NCBI GenBank assembly: GCA_964510315.1
Contig: CAZEAP010000008.1
Span: forward strand, 1 to 64,000
Length of the DNA stretch: 64,000 bases
Direction of reading: 5' to 3'
From: CAZEAP01 sp964510315
GTDB lineage: Bacteria > Planctomycetota > Brocadiia > SM23-32
Shown: piece after piece, positions 25,401 to 34,343 of the stretch
Numbering within the stretch: position 1 is the first letter of the stretch
Layout of the letters: the number at the start of each line of letters is the position of its first letter
The notes under the pieces: generated by a model
Database searches by the model: none
Told to the model about the DNA's origin: nothing
What the model saw: the letters and a program-made list of their open reading frames with translations, nothing else
Made by a program: the position numbers and the translations under genes

Positions 25401-27320
25401 ATGACGAAGCTCTATCACACCGAAGAGCGAGCGCGGGTGCCCCGGCGCTATCGGCGCCTCGTGGAGAGGGTCGCCGGGCTGGAGCACCGGATGCGGCAGA
25501 AGGAGGACGCTGAATTGAGGCGGATGGGGGCCGCCTGGCGGGGGCGCCATCGGGAGGGGGAGAACCTGGGGGACTTGCTCCCGGAGGTTTTCGCCGCCGT
25601 GCGGGAGAGCGCCCGCCGCCGCATCGGGATGCGCCACTTTGACGTGCAGCTTGTCGGCGGCTACGTGCTGCACAGGGGCCGGATCGCCGAGATGCAGACC
25701 GGCGAAGGCAAGACCCTCGTGGCCACGCTCCCCGCGGTGTTGAACGCGATACCGGGGAACGGGGTCCACGTGGTGACGGTCAACGACTACCTGGCCCGGC
25801 GTGATTGCGACTGGATGGGACCGGTCTACGAGGGGCTGGGATTCGGGGTGGGGTGCATATGCGGGGATCAGAGCCACGAAGAGCGGCGGGCGGCCTATCG
25901 TCGGGATATCACCTATGGGGCCAACAAGCAGTTCGGTTTTGATTTCCTGCGAGACCAGGTCCAAAGGCGCGCCCTGAAGCGCCGGACAGGCGACGTGCTG
26001 CAGCGATGGGAAGTGGAGCACGGCGAACTCGCGCAGACCACCGGCTACCTGCAGCGCGGGCACGCCTACGCAATCGTGGACGAGGTGGACAGTGTGCTGA
26101 TCGACGAGGCCCGCGTGCCCCTGATCCTGTCCGGTGAGGCCGGGCGAACCAGCCCTTTTGCCGAGGCGTTTCGGTGGGCGGACCGAGTCAGCGGCAGGCT
26201 GCGCCGGGAAAGCGACTATACGGTGGAGCCGGGCGAGCAGACCGTGGAGATGACGGCCGAGGGGCGTCGGCGCGTGCGCAGCCTCGCGGCCGAACTGGAC
26301 GAACCCGCCCCGCCCGACAGGCCCCTCTACCTGCTGGTGGAACAGGCCATACGGGCGCATCGCCTCTTCCGACGGGACAGGGAATACCTGCTCCAGGGCG
26401 ACAACGTGGTGATCGTGGACGAGTTCACCGGTCGGGTCCTTCCGGACCGGAACTGGCAGACCGGCCTTCACCAGGCCATCCAGGCCAAGGAGGGTCTCCC
26501 CATCTCCCGGGAGACCCAACCGCTGGCCACCGTCACCTATCAACGCTACTTCCAGGAATATGAGAAGCTGGCGGGCATGACGGGCACCGCCTTCGAGGCG
26601 CGGAGAGAGTTTCGGAGCGTCTATGAGCTGCGGGTCGTCAGAATACCCACAAACCGACCGCTGCGGCGCGAGCGCCTGCCCGACGTGATCTACCGTTCCC
26701 ACGCGCGCAAAATCCGGGCCGTGGTGGAACGTATCGTCCGGATGAACGAGCGCGGCCGGCCAGTGCTGGTCGGGACGCGTAGCGTCCGGAGGTCCGAGGA
26801 GCTGAGCCGCGAGCTGACCCGCCGGGGCGTGGAACACTCCGTGCTGAACGCGAAGAAGCACGAGGAGGAGGCCGCCATCGTCGCCCGGGCGGGAGTCCGG
26901 GGACAGGTGACCATCTGCACCAACATGGCGGGCCGAGGGACGGATATCACGCTGGGCCCCGGCGTCGCCCGGCTGGGTGGACTGCACGTGATCGGCACCG
27001 AACGCCACGATGCCCGGCGCATCGACCTGCAGCTCGGGGGGCGCGCCGGCCGCCAGGGAGACCCGGGGAGCTACCGGTTTATGCTGTCGTTGGACGACGA
27101 CATGCTGCGGCACCGGTATCCGCGGCTCACCCTGTGGCTGAGGCGGCATGCCGCCGGCTGCCATCGCTGGAAGGTGCGGGCCGCCCTGTTGCGTCTGCTA
27201 TTCAGGTTTTGCCAGCGGCGGACCGAGCGGGAGCATCTGCAGGCCCGCCTGGCGCTGCTGGAACGCGACGAATGGCTCGGGGAGCTTCACGACATGTTCG
27301 GGCTCCGCCACAGCGGGTAG
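25401..27320 (+). CDS. Short SecA-like translocase ATPase
   Basis: This 639-residue protein has the complete SecA motor core: Walker A GEGKT at 101-105, VNDYLARRD, the canonical DEVDSVLIDEARVPLI starting at Asp227, NMAGRGTDI near 508-516 and GGRAGRQGDPGSYRF near 545. A preprotein cross-linking region is present between residues about 230 and 370. Normal SecA is 800-950 residues; this one ends soon after the second nucleotide-binding fold, lacking most of the scaffold/wing region and the C-terminal zinc tail. It is thus an accessory SecA, not the housekeeping copy. Its stop is 11 bp from the end of the convergent M50-HlyD gene, placing it in the giant-protein locus. Confidence 0.92.
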   Translation: MTKLYHTEERARVPRRYRRLVERVAGLEHRMRQKEDAELRRMGAAWRGRHREGENLGDLLPEVFAAVRESARRRIGMRHFDVQLVGGYVLHRGRIAEMQTGEGKTLVATLPAVLNAIPGNGVHVVTVNDYLARRDCDWMGPVYEGLGFGVGCICGDQSHEERRAAYRRDITYGANKQFGFDFLRDQVQRRALKRRTGDVLQRWEVEHGELAQTTGYLQRGHAYAIVDEVDSVLIDEARVPLILSGEAGRTSPFAEAFRWADRVSGRLRRESDYTVEPGEQTVEMTAEGRRRVRSLAAELDEPAPPDRPLYLLVEQAIRAHRLFRRDREYLLQGDNVVIVDEFTGRVLPDRNWQTGLHQAIQAKEGLPISRETQPLATVTYQRYFQEYEKLAGMTGTAFEARREFRSVYELRVVRIPTNRPLRRERLPDVIYRSHARKIRAVVERIVRMNERGRPVLVGTRSVRRSEELSRELTRRGVEHSVLNAKKHEEEAAIVARAGVRGQVTICTNMAGRGTDITLGPGVARLGGLHVIGTERHDARRIDLQLGGRAGRQGDPGSYRFMLSLDDDMLRHRYPRLTLWLRRHAAGCHRWKVRAALLRLLFRFCQRRTEREHLQARLALLERDEWLGELHDMFGLRHSG

Positions 27321-27331
27321 TGTCCCGACGG

Positions 27332-29491
27332 TCATATCAAAAACCGGGTGCGCAACAGGCGCAGCCCCCTCCGGTACCACTGCTTCAACAGCGGCGCCTC
27401 GCCCGTGCGGAAGCGGGCCACGCCGGTGGTTCCGATGGGGGCGATCGGGGCGTCGGCGGGAAGTTCCATCTCCACGTGGAACCACGCTCGGAGCGTTCGT
27501 TCACCTTCCGGCGCCGTTGGATCGAGGATGACGGGACCTCCGCCGGCGTCGGTGATGGCCGGGTGCGGAACTTCATAGCTTGCCTGCGGCAGCACGTCCC
27601 GGATGCGGCAGAGGAACCGGCGGCCGGGCTCGTTGCGGAAGCGGACGGGAACCGCTTCATCGCCCCGCTGTGCCACGTCGGCGATGGCCGCCTGGTCCGT
27701 GAGGGCCACCACCCGCGTGAAGGGCGCCCGTGCCACCTCCCCGATGGAGTCCCCCGTCCGGAGGAACCGGCCCTCGGCGTTCCGGATGCCAGGGGCCATG
27801 AGCTGTCCCTCGAAGGGCGCCCGCAGTTTCAGGGCGGCAACCCGCGCGCGGAGCGTCTGGAGAGTCTCGGTCAGCCGCGCGATGCGGAAGGCCTCCGCCT
27901 GTGCGCCCGCCACGTTGCCGGACTCCTCGTAGCCGGCCAGGCGCACGCGGGCCATCTGCCGGGCCTTCTCGGTGCGGACCACCTGGTAGGGCAACTCCTC
28001 GTTGCGGCACTCGGCCAGCAGCTGGCCTTCTTCGACCCACTCGCCGTCCTCCACGTGCAGACTCTCGACGAATCCTCCCCACCGAGCACGGACGGCGGTC
28101 AGCTCCTGTGAGGTCAGAACGCACGGCGCGCGGACGTAGCGCGGAAACGGTACTATCCCGAGAAAAACGACCAGCAGGGCGAGCACCCCCACCGCCGCGC
28201 CGATGCAGCGCAGGCGGTTGCGGCGAGTCTTCCTGGCGAAAAACAGGTAATGCAGCAGTTTGCCCGTCGGCAGGATGAACCAGACGAAGGCCGCCGCCGC
28301 GCCCAGCACAATGCCCAGTCCCAACAGCTTGGAGGAGACGAACAGCACGATGCCCACCGTTATCATGGTCCGGTAGATCACGGAGGCCACCCCGTAGCCG
28401 GCCAGCCAAGCCTTCTCGGAGGGGTCCTCCGTGGGGGACTCTTCCTCGGTGCCCAACAGGTAGCGCCGCCCCAGGTAGAGGAGGTAGTTGCGGGAGTTCT
28501 GCCATAGATTCGGAAGTTCGGTCAGGTCCGACAGGATGTAATAGGCGTCGAACCTGAGCAGCGGATTGCCGTTGAAAAGCACCGCCGAGACGGAGGCGAT
28601 GAACACCACGTTGTAGGCCAGGGAACGCAGCGCGCCGGGAGAAGTGCTGAGGAAGACAAACAGTGCGAGTGATGCCACCAGCAGTTCCGCCATCATGCCG
28701 GCACAGCCCACCAGGACGCGTTTCTTGCTGTCCTCTATGCTCCAGAGCGACGTCAGATCGACGTAGCCGGTGGGCGTGAAGACCAGAAACAATATGCCCA
28801 TCCGGTGGACCTCGCACCCCAGGTGCTTCGCCATGTACGCGTGGGAAAGTTCGTGAAATGTCTTCAGGCCGATGAACGATACCCAGAGCAACGGCAGGTT
28901 CCCCGGCGAGAGGATGCCCTCCACCGATCGGGCCAGCTCCCCGATGTGGGCGAAGAACAAGAAGATCCCCACGCCGACCAGTGCGGCCCACAGCGCCAGG
29001 AACCACCGGGTATAGAAGAACCGCACGTAGCGGACCGTCCGCTCCAGAAAGCGGTCCGGGTCCACCAGGGGAATGGTCAGGAACAGGAAGTTGCTCGCCT
29101 TGCTGGTGATGCGTTGTCGCCGTTTCTTCTTCACCCTTTCGTAGAGGCTGTCCAGCTCCTCGGTGACCGAAGCCTGAAGGAGGTTCGCCGAACGCAGCAT
29201 GTGCACGCAACCGACGATGTCCTGGAATGTTGGTGCGCCCGGCCCCATCTCTTGGAGAAGCTGCCGGTGGATGTCCTCCAGGGTGTGCTCGCCGTCCAGC
29301 AACTGCACCACCCGGTATTCGGCGGGCCCGAAGCGGAAATACTGCAGCGTGACCGGATCCTCGGCGACATACCACACCCGGTCCCTGAACCGCCGGCGGG
29401 AGACTTCCACGTGTGGTCGGAAGACCGGCCTGAGGGAGCGCAGCAGGGGCTGGCCTTCGCGGAACTCCATGTCCTGCCGAAAGCTGCTCAC
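27332..29491 (-). CDS. PqqD-like / M50 site-2-type protease / HlyD-like fusion protein
   Basis: This 719-residue membrane protein has three parts. Residues about 25-115 look PqqD-like (DRVWYVAEDPVTLQYFRFGPAE), a fold that binds peptides in RiPP pathways. Residues about 150-445 are polytopic with the M50 zinc motif HELSH at 213-217 and a second ligand segment NGNPLLRFD with Asp315, as in intramembrane proteases. Residues about 465-719 resemble an HlyD/biotinyl-lipoyl adaptor. The start is GTG 29491, with GAGGAG 12 bases upstream. It lies 37 bp after the GAF-HlyD gene. It may process or escort an exported protein through the envelope; the giant protein is the obvious candidate substrate, by inference. 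Confidence 0.88.
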   Translation of the reverse strand: MSSFRQDMEFREGQPLLRSLRPVFRPHVEVSRRRFRDRVWYVAEDPVTLQYFRFGPAEYRVVQLLDGEHTLEDIHRQLLQEMGPGAPTFQDIVGCVHMLRSANLLQASVTEELDSLYERVKKKRRQRITSKASNFLFLTIPLVDPDRFLERTVRYVRFFYTRWFLALWAALVGVGIFLFFAHIGELARSVEGILSPGNLPLLWVSFIGLKTFHELSHAYMAKHLGCEVHRMGILFLVFTPTGYVDLTSLWSIEDSKKRVLVGCAGMMAELLVASLALFVFLSTSPGALRSLAYNVVFIASVSAVLFNGNPLLRFDAYYILSDLTELPNLWQNSRNYLLYLGRRYLLGTEEESPTEDPSEKAWLAGYGVASVIYRTMITVGIVLFVSSKLLGLGIVLGAAAAFVWFILPTGKLLHYLFFARKTRRNRLRCIGAAVGVLALLVVFLGIVPFPRYVRAPCVLTSQELTAVRARWGGFVESLHVEDGEWVEEGQLLAECRNEELPYQVVRTEKARQMARVRLAGYEESGNVAGAQAEAFRIARLTETLQTLRARVAALKLRAPFEGQLMAPGIRNAEGRFLRTGDSIGEVARAPFTRVVALTDQAAIADVAQRGDEAVPVRFRNEPGRRFLCRIRDVLPQASYEVPHPAITDAGGGPVILDPTAPEGERTLRAWFHVEMELPADAPIAPIGTTGVARFRTGEAPLLKQWYRRGLRLLRTRFLI

Positions 29492-29528
29492 GGTCCCGTT
29501 ACTCCTCTCGCAGGCGCCGGAGACGGCC

Positions 29529-31424
29529 TCAGAAGAACAGTTTCATCCGCAGCCAGCCGACCAGCTTACGGGTGTGAGCCCACGCCAGGTTGGCCTCGCC
29601 GGCCCGGATGTTGGCGGCCCCCTCCATGCCGGGACGGAGCCAGCCGTCGGGATTGGGGACGGTGGCCTCCACCGTGAAGACGTTCTTGCCCTGCCGGGCT
29701 TCGGACATCGGCCGGACGCGCTCGACAGTGAACTTTAGGGCTTCCGCCGGGCGCGCCCGGGTGGCGAAAGTTCCCTCCTGTCCCTCTTTGACGTAGTCCA
29801 CGTCGCTCTGGTCGACTGCGGTCAGCAGCATCAACTTCTCGAGGGGGGCGATCTCCAGCAGGAACTCGCCCATTCGGAACGGGCTTCCAATCTCCTGCCG
29901 TAGGTCTCCTTTGAGCACTACGCCCCGGAAATCGGCGCGCACGTCGGCCTGCCGGATTCGCCGCTCCAGCAGCGCGATCTCCGCCTCCAACTGATCACAT
30001 TTTGCCTCAGCGATCTTGTATTCGGAGAGTTCCTGGCGGGAGAAGTGCAGGTCCCGTTGCTTCTGGGTGGCGATCAGGCGGGAGCGCGCCTCTCGCAGGG
30101 AAAGCTGCAGCTCGTCGTCCTCAAAGGAGCACAACAGCTCTCCCGGCTCCAGGACGTCGCCGGGCACCACGCGGGCTTCTTTCAGCACGCCGTCGAAGGG
30201 CGCGGCCACGGCGCGGCGGCGCGCCGGCTCGAGGCGGCAGTTGCCGCTGATCTCCATCTCGGTCCGGCCGAAGGCTCCCAGCAATGCCAGGGCGATGATC
30301 ACCCCCGCGGCGACCTTGGCGGCGACGTGCCCTTCGCCGGTGGCGGTTTCCACGGCGTTGAGGACGGTGTCCACGGCGCGGCGCAGCAATCCGCGTGCAT
30401 CCCGGCGGGCCAGCCCGAGGACCGGGCCGAGTTGTTGACAGGCGATTCCCAGCGTGCGCTTTTGGGTGGGTTCGAAGGGGCGGGGCTCCCGCCGCTCCGC
30501 CAGCAGCACGCCCACCGTCCGGTCGCGGGCGGGCAGCGGATAGGCGGCCAGCGCGTGGTCGTCGCTCAGGTCGGCCAGCCGGGAACAGGCGGGGAAGTCC
30601 TCCCAGGCGGGCTCGGATTCGTCAGTGGTGTCGGGCAGGACCACCGGGCCCCCCGCCTCCTCGGCCTCCTGCATCGCCTCGACCATGCTGCGGGACAGGG
30701 CGCTTCGCCGGTCCACGTAGTCCTGCTCTGAGATCGCCGCCAGTCTGACCCGGCCCCGCCGAACCCACCCGAGACTCACCCGCTCGACCGGGAGGACCTC
30801 TCTGCACTTGTTGACCACCCCGAGTGCCATGTGGTCCGGGTCGGGGTAGCCCGCGCCGGCGGCGGCCAGCAGGTCCCACGCGCGGCAGATCTCCTCGTAG
30901 CGCCCCGCAAGGCGGCGGGCGGAGCGGGCCTGTCCGTAGAGCATTGCCTGTGAGGCGGTCAGTTCCGCGGCCGAACGCGCGCGCTCCTCGGCGCCGCCCT
31001 TCCCACCGGTAACCACGATGGTGAGCGCGGCGCGGACGTCCGAACCGATTGGAACCGGCAGCCCGAGCGACCAGTAATTGCGCTTCCCCGACGAGGAGCC
31101 GCCCGATGTGTCCAGCCGGCGGACATCCGCTGCCTCTTCCACCAACACCTCGCGGGCCTGGCGCACGAGCGGCTCACGCCAGTGCTCCGCCGTCTGGCTG
31201 GAAACGGCCAGGGGGCTTTCCCGGAGCAGGCGGAGGGAGTCGGCGGAACGGTCCTGCCACGCCCAGGCGGCCCCGTGAACGGCCCCGCAGCCTCGGATGC
31301 GCTCTTCCAGCAGCAGGCGGACGAACTGGTCGACCGTTGCGGCGTCCAGCAGGCGCTCCAGACCGGGTGCGACTTCGGTTGCCGCTGCCGGAGAGGGTTC
31401 TCCGGAGGCTGTCTCGCCGTCCAT
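29529..31424 (-). CDS. GAF-like domain / HlyD-type adaptor fusion
   Basis: This 631-residue protein has a long cytosolic N-terminal half with a GAF-like domain (residues about 200-340, including ISEQDYVDRRSALSRSM and a DRTVGVLLAERR strand). One transmembrane helix follows near 370-388, then a periplasmic HlyD-type adaptor with the lipoyl signature DGVLKEARVVPGDVLEPGELL and a coiled coil. Such a topology could sense a cytosolic ligand and couple it to export. The ATG at 31424 follows GGAGGGAG at long spacing; a GTG immediately before it is possible. It is 43 bp after the free HlyD gene, in the same operon. Confidence 0.85.
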   Translation of the reverse strand: MDGETASGEPSPAAATEVAPGLERLLDAATVDQFVRLLLEERIRGCGAVHGAAWAWQDRSADSLRLLRESPLAVSSQTAEHWREPLVRQAREVLVEEAADVRRLDTSGGSSSGKRNYWSLGLPVPIGSDVRAALTIVVTGGKGGAEERARSAAELTASQAMLYGQARSARRLAGRYEEICRAWDLLAAAGAGYPDPDHMALGVVNKCREVLPVERVSLGWVRRGRVRLAAISEQDYVDRRSALSRSMVEAMQEAEEAGGPVVLPDTTDESEPAWEDFPACSRLADLSDDHALAAYPLPARDRTVGVLLAERREPRPFEPTQKRTLGIACQQLGPVLGLARRDARGLLRRAVDTVLNAVETATGEGHVAAKVAAGVIIALALLGAFGRTEMEISGNCRLEPARRRAVAAPFDGVLKEARVVPGDVLEPGELLCSFEDDELQLSLREARSRLIATQKQRDLHFSRQELSEYKIAEAKCDQLEAEIALLERRIRQADVRADFRGVVLKGDLRQEIGSPFRMGEFLLEIAPLEKLMLLTAVDQSDVDYVKEGQEGTFATRARPAEALKFTVERVRPMSEARQGKNVFTVEATVPNPDGWLRPGMEGAANIRAGEANLAWAHTRKLVGWLRMKLFF

Positions 31425-31467
31425 CACGCCAGCAACTCCCTCCACGGCTAAAGGCGTCGGGCGCCGT

Positions 31468-32325
31468 CTATTCGGAAGCACCGCTCGGCGGACGCTCGAA
31501 GACCACCCGGCCACGCAGGCCCGAGGCCAGCTTGCCCTCGGCGTTCGGCAGGGAGAGTTTGACCCGGCAGGTTCCGCTGCCGGCGTCCACAACCGGGTCG
31601 ACCACCAGCAGGCCGGGTTGATAGGACCGATCCGGGTCCCCGTCGAGGAACAGCCGCGCCTCACAGCCGGCCCGGAGGGCGGATGCGACCTCCGGGGAGA
31701 CGTGCGCGATCACGTGCAGGGGGTCGAGAACGACCAGGCGGGCGACCGGCTGGTATTGCTGGGCGGCCTCCCCCACGTCGCAGAGCCGCTCAACGACGAT
31801 GCCGGAGAGGGGAGCGCGGACGGTCATCCTTTCCAGCACGGCACGGTCTCGGGCGGCCTGAAGTTCATAGAGTTTCTGCTGCTCTCGGGCGGCCTTGAGG
31901 GCGCTCTCGGCTTTATGGAGTTCCGCCTCGACCTTCTCCAGGTCCGCCTCCGAAGCCACGTCCCTGCCGTGCAGTTTCCTGGTGCGCTGGTAGGCTCCCC
32001 GCGCGGCCGTCAGTTGAGCCTGAGCGGATTCGATCTGGGCGCGGGAGTCGGCCCGGTGTTTGCTGACGGCCACTACGGCCTTCTGCACGGTGGAATCCAG
32101 CTTGACCAGCGGCTGGCCCTTCCGGACGCTCTGCCCTTCCTCGATCAGAACTTCCTCGACCACCCCGCCGGTCTGGCTGACCACTTCTATGTCGTGCGAG
32201 GGAAGGGTGATCGCGCGGGCTGTGACCGGCCCTTCGGCGGGCTCTGAGGCGGCGCCGATTCCGGCCGTGAGCACCGCCGTCAGGGCCAACAGCACGCCGG
32301 CGCGTTCGAGTAGTCGCTCCAACAT
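31468..32325 (-). CDS. HlyD/RND-type periplasmic adaptor (membrane fusion protein)
   Basis: This 285-residue adaptor has an N-terminal signal peptide (LLALTAVLTAGIGAA), split lipoyl halves (GGVVEEVLIEEGQSVRKGQPLVKL and RAPLSGIVVERL), an alpha-helical hairpin of about 80 residues and a beta-barrel. Such proteins bridge an inner-membrane exporter to a TolC channel. It is shorter than most and lacks a clear membrane-proximal domain. GGAGGA precedes the ATG. It heads the operon with the GAF-HlyD and M50-HlyD genes. Confidence 0.93.
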   Translation of the reverse strand: MLERLLERAGVLLALTAVLTAGIGAASEPAEGPVTARAITLPSHDIEVVSQTGGVVEEVLIEEGQSVRKGQPLVKLDSTVQKAVVAVSKHRADSRAQIESAQAQLTAARGAYQRTRKLHGRDVASEADLEKVEAELHKAESALKAAREQQKLYELQAARDRAVLERMTVRAPLSGIVVERLCDVGEAAQQYQPVARLVVLDPLHVIAHVSPEVASALRAGCEARLFLDGDPDRSYQPGLLVVDPVVDAGSGTCRVKLSLPNAEGKLASGLRGRVVFERPPSGASE

Positions 32326-32610
32326 CGGTCCTCCGATCTGCTGGACTATGCACTACGCCCGGATTATTCAAGCGTTGCCAGTGCCGCAGATGCGCGGAAG
32401 GCGAGCGCCGCTGTGTTCTTACACTGCAAGCGAAGCCTGACAAAGCAGATACGGTGCCGGCGCCGCTCCCGAAGGGCGAGGATGGTGTTGTTCACCGAAA
32501 AAACACACTGTTTTCCGCATGCTCCGTCTAAATATGCTCTAACATATATCAGGTTAACCCGTTACAACAATGTGCGTCGTTTCCTCGTGAATAATGTGGG
32601 CTACGGCCTT
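32326..32610. other. AT-richer intergenic region before the adaptor operon
   Basis: This 285-bp gap includes the most AT-rich stretch of the window (about 32490-32590). It holds a candidate promoter and a 6-3-6 inverted repeat (AAAACA-CAC-TGTTTT, near 32501-32515) that could be an operator. No small gene is evident. Confidence 0.5.
32543..32570 (-). promoter_or_regulatory. Possible promoter of the HlyD/GAF-HlyD/M50 operon
   Basis: On the minus strand TTGTTG (32565-32570) is followed after 16 nt by TATATG (32543-32548), about 220 nt before the adaptor start codon. The match is moderate, and the AT-rich setting supports it. Confidence 0.3.
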
Positions 32611-34191
32611 TCAGGTAGTGGGTTCGCCGGCGGGGGTGACCGACCCGCCCACGTCCTCCAGCTTGACGTTGCTGTTCTCCAGCAGCGTTCCCGTCAGCCG
32701 CTGTAGTTTTACGTAGGACTGGTTCAGGTCGAGGAGTGCCCGCAGCCGGCGGATTTCGGCTTCGGCGAGGGCGGCCTCGGCGTCCATCACGTCCTGGAGC
32801 GGTACGGTGCGGGCTTCCTGGAAGCGAATCTCCTCGGCACGCAGCCTCTCCTGGGCCGCCTTGACGGACGCGCGGGCGGTGCGAAGCCGCTCCCGGTTGG
32901 TCTGCATCTTCCGGATGCCGTCCCGCACTTCCCGCTGAATGATCTGACGGAGCGCGGTGCGGTCCAGGGTTGCCGCCTGTTTGCGGAGTTTTGCGCGCCG
33001 ATGGGTGGCACTGGCGGCGCGGTTGCCCAGTGGAAACTCCATGGAGAGCCCGACCCGCCAGTCGTCGTAATCCGCCGTCTGCAGTGACCTGCGCGAGCTG
33101 TGCCGGGTGTCCCCCAGGCCGCTGAAACTCAGTTCGAAATCCAGGTCCACCCGGGGCAGCAGCTCCCTGCGGGCCAGGTAGATGGCGATGTCCTGTTTGC
33201 CCACCAGCAGTTGTGCGCGGCGGTAGTCGGGCCGCATCTCGAAGGCCGCTTCCAGTGCCTGCTGGGAGGGCGTGGCGGGCAGCCCCGAACTCGGCTCCGT
33301 GGTGGGGGCGAGGCGCGTTTCCCACATTCCGGACTCGGTGGAGAGGTCGGTGATCACCTTCAGCTCGTCCTCGGCGGAGCTTATGGCGTCGTCGGCTACC
33401 ACCACCTCTTCCTGACGGAGGGCCACTTCGGCCTCGGCCTGGGCGATGCTGGGGTCACGTTCACCGATCACTTCGGCCTCCAGCCGCGTCTGAACGTCCC
33501 GCTGGAGGTTCAGGGCCCGGTCCAGCGAACGCTGGCGGAGGTCCCGCACGCGAACCGCGTAGACGAGTTCCCAGTAGGTGTCCATCGCGTCGGCCACCGT
33601 CTCCAGCGCCGCCTCTTTCAGCTCGGTGCGGGCGACCTTCCGGTCTTTCTCGGCGAGGCGGATGCTGGCCGTGTTGTAGCGGATACCGAAGCCGCGCAGA
33701 AGCGGTTGGGTCAGGCTGACACCGATTTCCTCGCGGTAGGCCGGGTTGACGATGGTGAACGGGTTGTTATTCCAGTTCCGGTTGTAACCCCCGAAGACTT
33801 CGAGGAGAGTCCCCGGCCGGAAGCGCTTCGATAGGCCCACCTTCGCGCTGGTGACTTCCCGCTTGGTTCCCTCCAGGGTGGTGGCGGTCTGTTGGTCGCG
33901 CTCACCGACGCTCAGTTCGGCGAAGAGGGTCGGGTCGAAATCAGCGTTGCGCTCCACCACCACGGTGGCGGCGAGCTTTGGGCCCAGCTTCTCGGCGGCC
34001 AGGCGCAGGTTGCGCTGAACGGCGAGGAATACGGCCTCGTCGATGTCGATCGGCCTGGAAGGCGCCTCCTCCGCCTCCGAAGCGGGCGCGTCGGCCTTCT
34101 GGGCCGTGGCGTCCTTTGTGGCGGCAGTCGTTACGCTCGGAGCCAGGCAACAGGCCAGCGTGATGAGCAGCCACCGGTGCAGAGATTTCAT
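32611..34191 (-). CDS. TolC-family outer-membrane channel protein
   Basis: This 526-residue protein has a signal peptide (MKSLHRWLLITLACC...) and the tandem helix-strand pattern of outer-membrane efflux proteins, including the YNRNWNNNPF and VSLTQPLLRGFGIRYN segments and long heptad-rich helices. TolC proteins form trimeric channels through the outer membrane and dock on HlyD-type adaptors. The start at 34191 is supported by GGGGGAG just upstream and by the signal peptide. It lies directly downstream of the giant gene, with its own strong promoter in the 152-bp gap. Confidence 0.93.
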   Translation of the reverse strand: MKSLHRWLLITLACCLAPSVTTAATKDATAQKADAPASEAEEAPSRPIDIDEAVFLAVQRNLRLAAEKLGPKLAATVVVERNADFDPTLFAELSVGERDQQTATTLEGTKREVTSAKVGLSKRFRPGTLLEVFGGYNRNWNNNPFTIVNPAYREEIGVSLTQPLLRGFGIRYNTASIRLAEKDRKVARTELKEAALETVADAMDTYWELVYAVRVRDLRQRSLDRALNLQRDVQTRLEAEVIGERDPSIAQAEAEVALRQEEVVVADDAISSAEDELKVITDLSTESGMWETRLAPTTEPSSGLPATPSQQALEAAFEMRPDYRRAQLLVGKQDIAIYLARRELLPRVDLDFELSFSGLGDTRHSSRRSLQTADYDDWRVGLSMEFPLGNRAASATHRRAKLRKQAATLDRTALRQIIQREVRDGIRKMQTNRERLRTARASVKAAQERLRAEEIRFQEARTVPLQDVMDAEAALAEAEIRRLRALLDLNQSYVKLQRLTGTLLENSNVKLEDVGGSVTPAGEPTT

Positions 34192-34239
34192 CGGATCTCC
34201 CCCCTCGGCATTACTCCCGTTCGTGCGCAAAGCGGACGA

Positions 34240-34268
34240 ATTATACCGGCTCACGCCCTGCTTCGCAA
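34240..34268 (-). promoter_or_regulatory. Sigma70-type promoter of the TolC-family gene
   Basis: On the minus strand TTGCGA (34263-34268) lies exactly 17 nt before a perfect TATAAT (34240-34245). The -10 ends 49 nt before the TolC start codon. It allows TolC expression independent of the very long giant-gene transcript. Confidence 0.75.
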
Positions 34269-34343
34269 TGCTTTCTCTGCGGAGCAGCGGTCGGGACGGC
34301 GCCAGGGCGGGCAGAAGGGAGGGAAAGTGGTTCCTCGGCGGGC

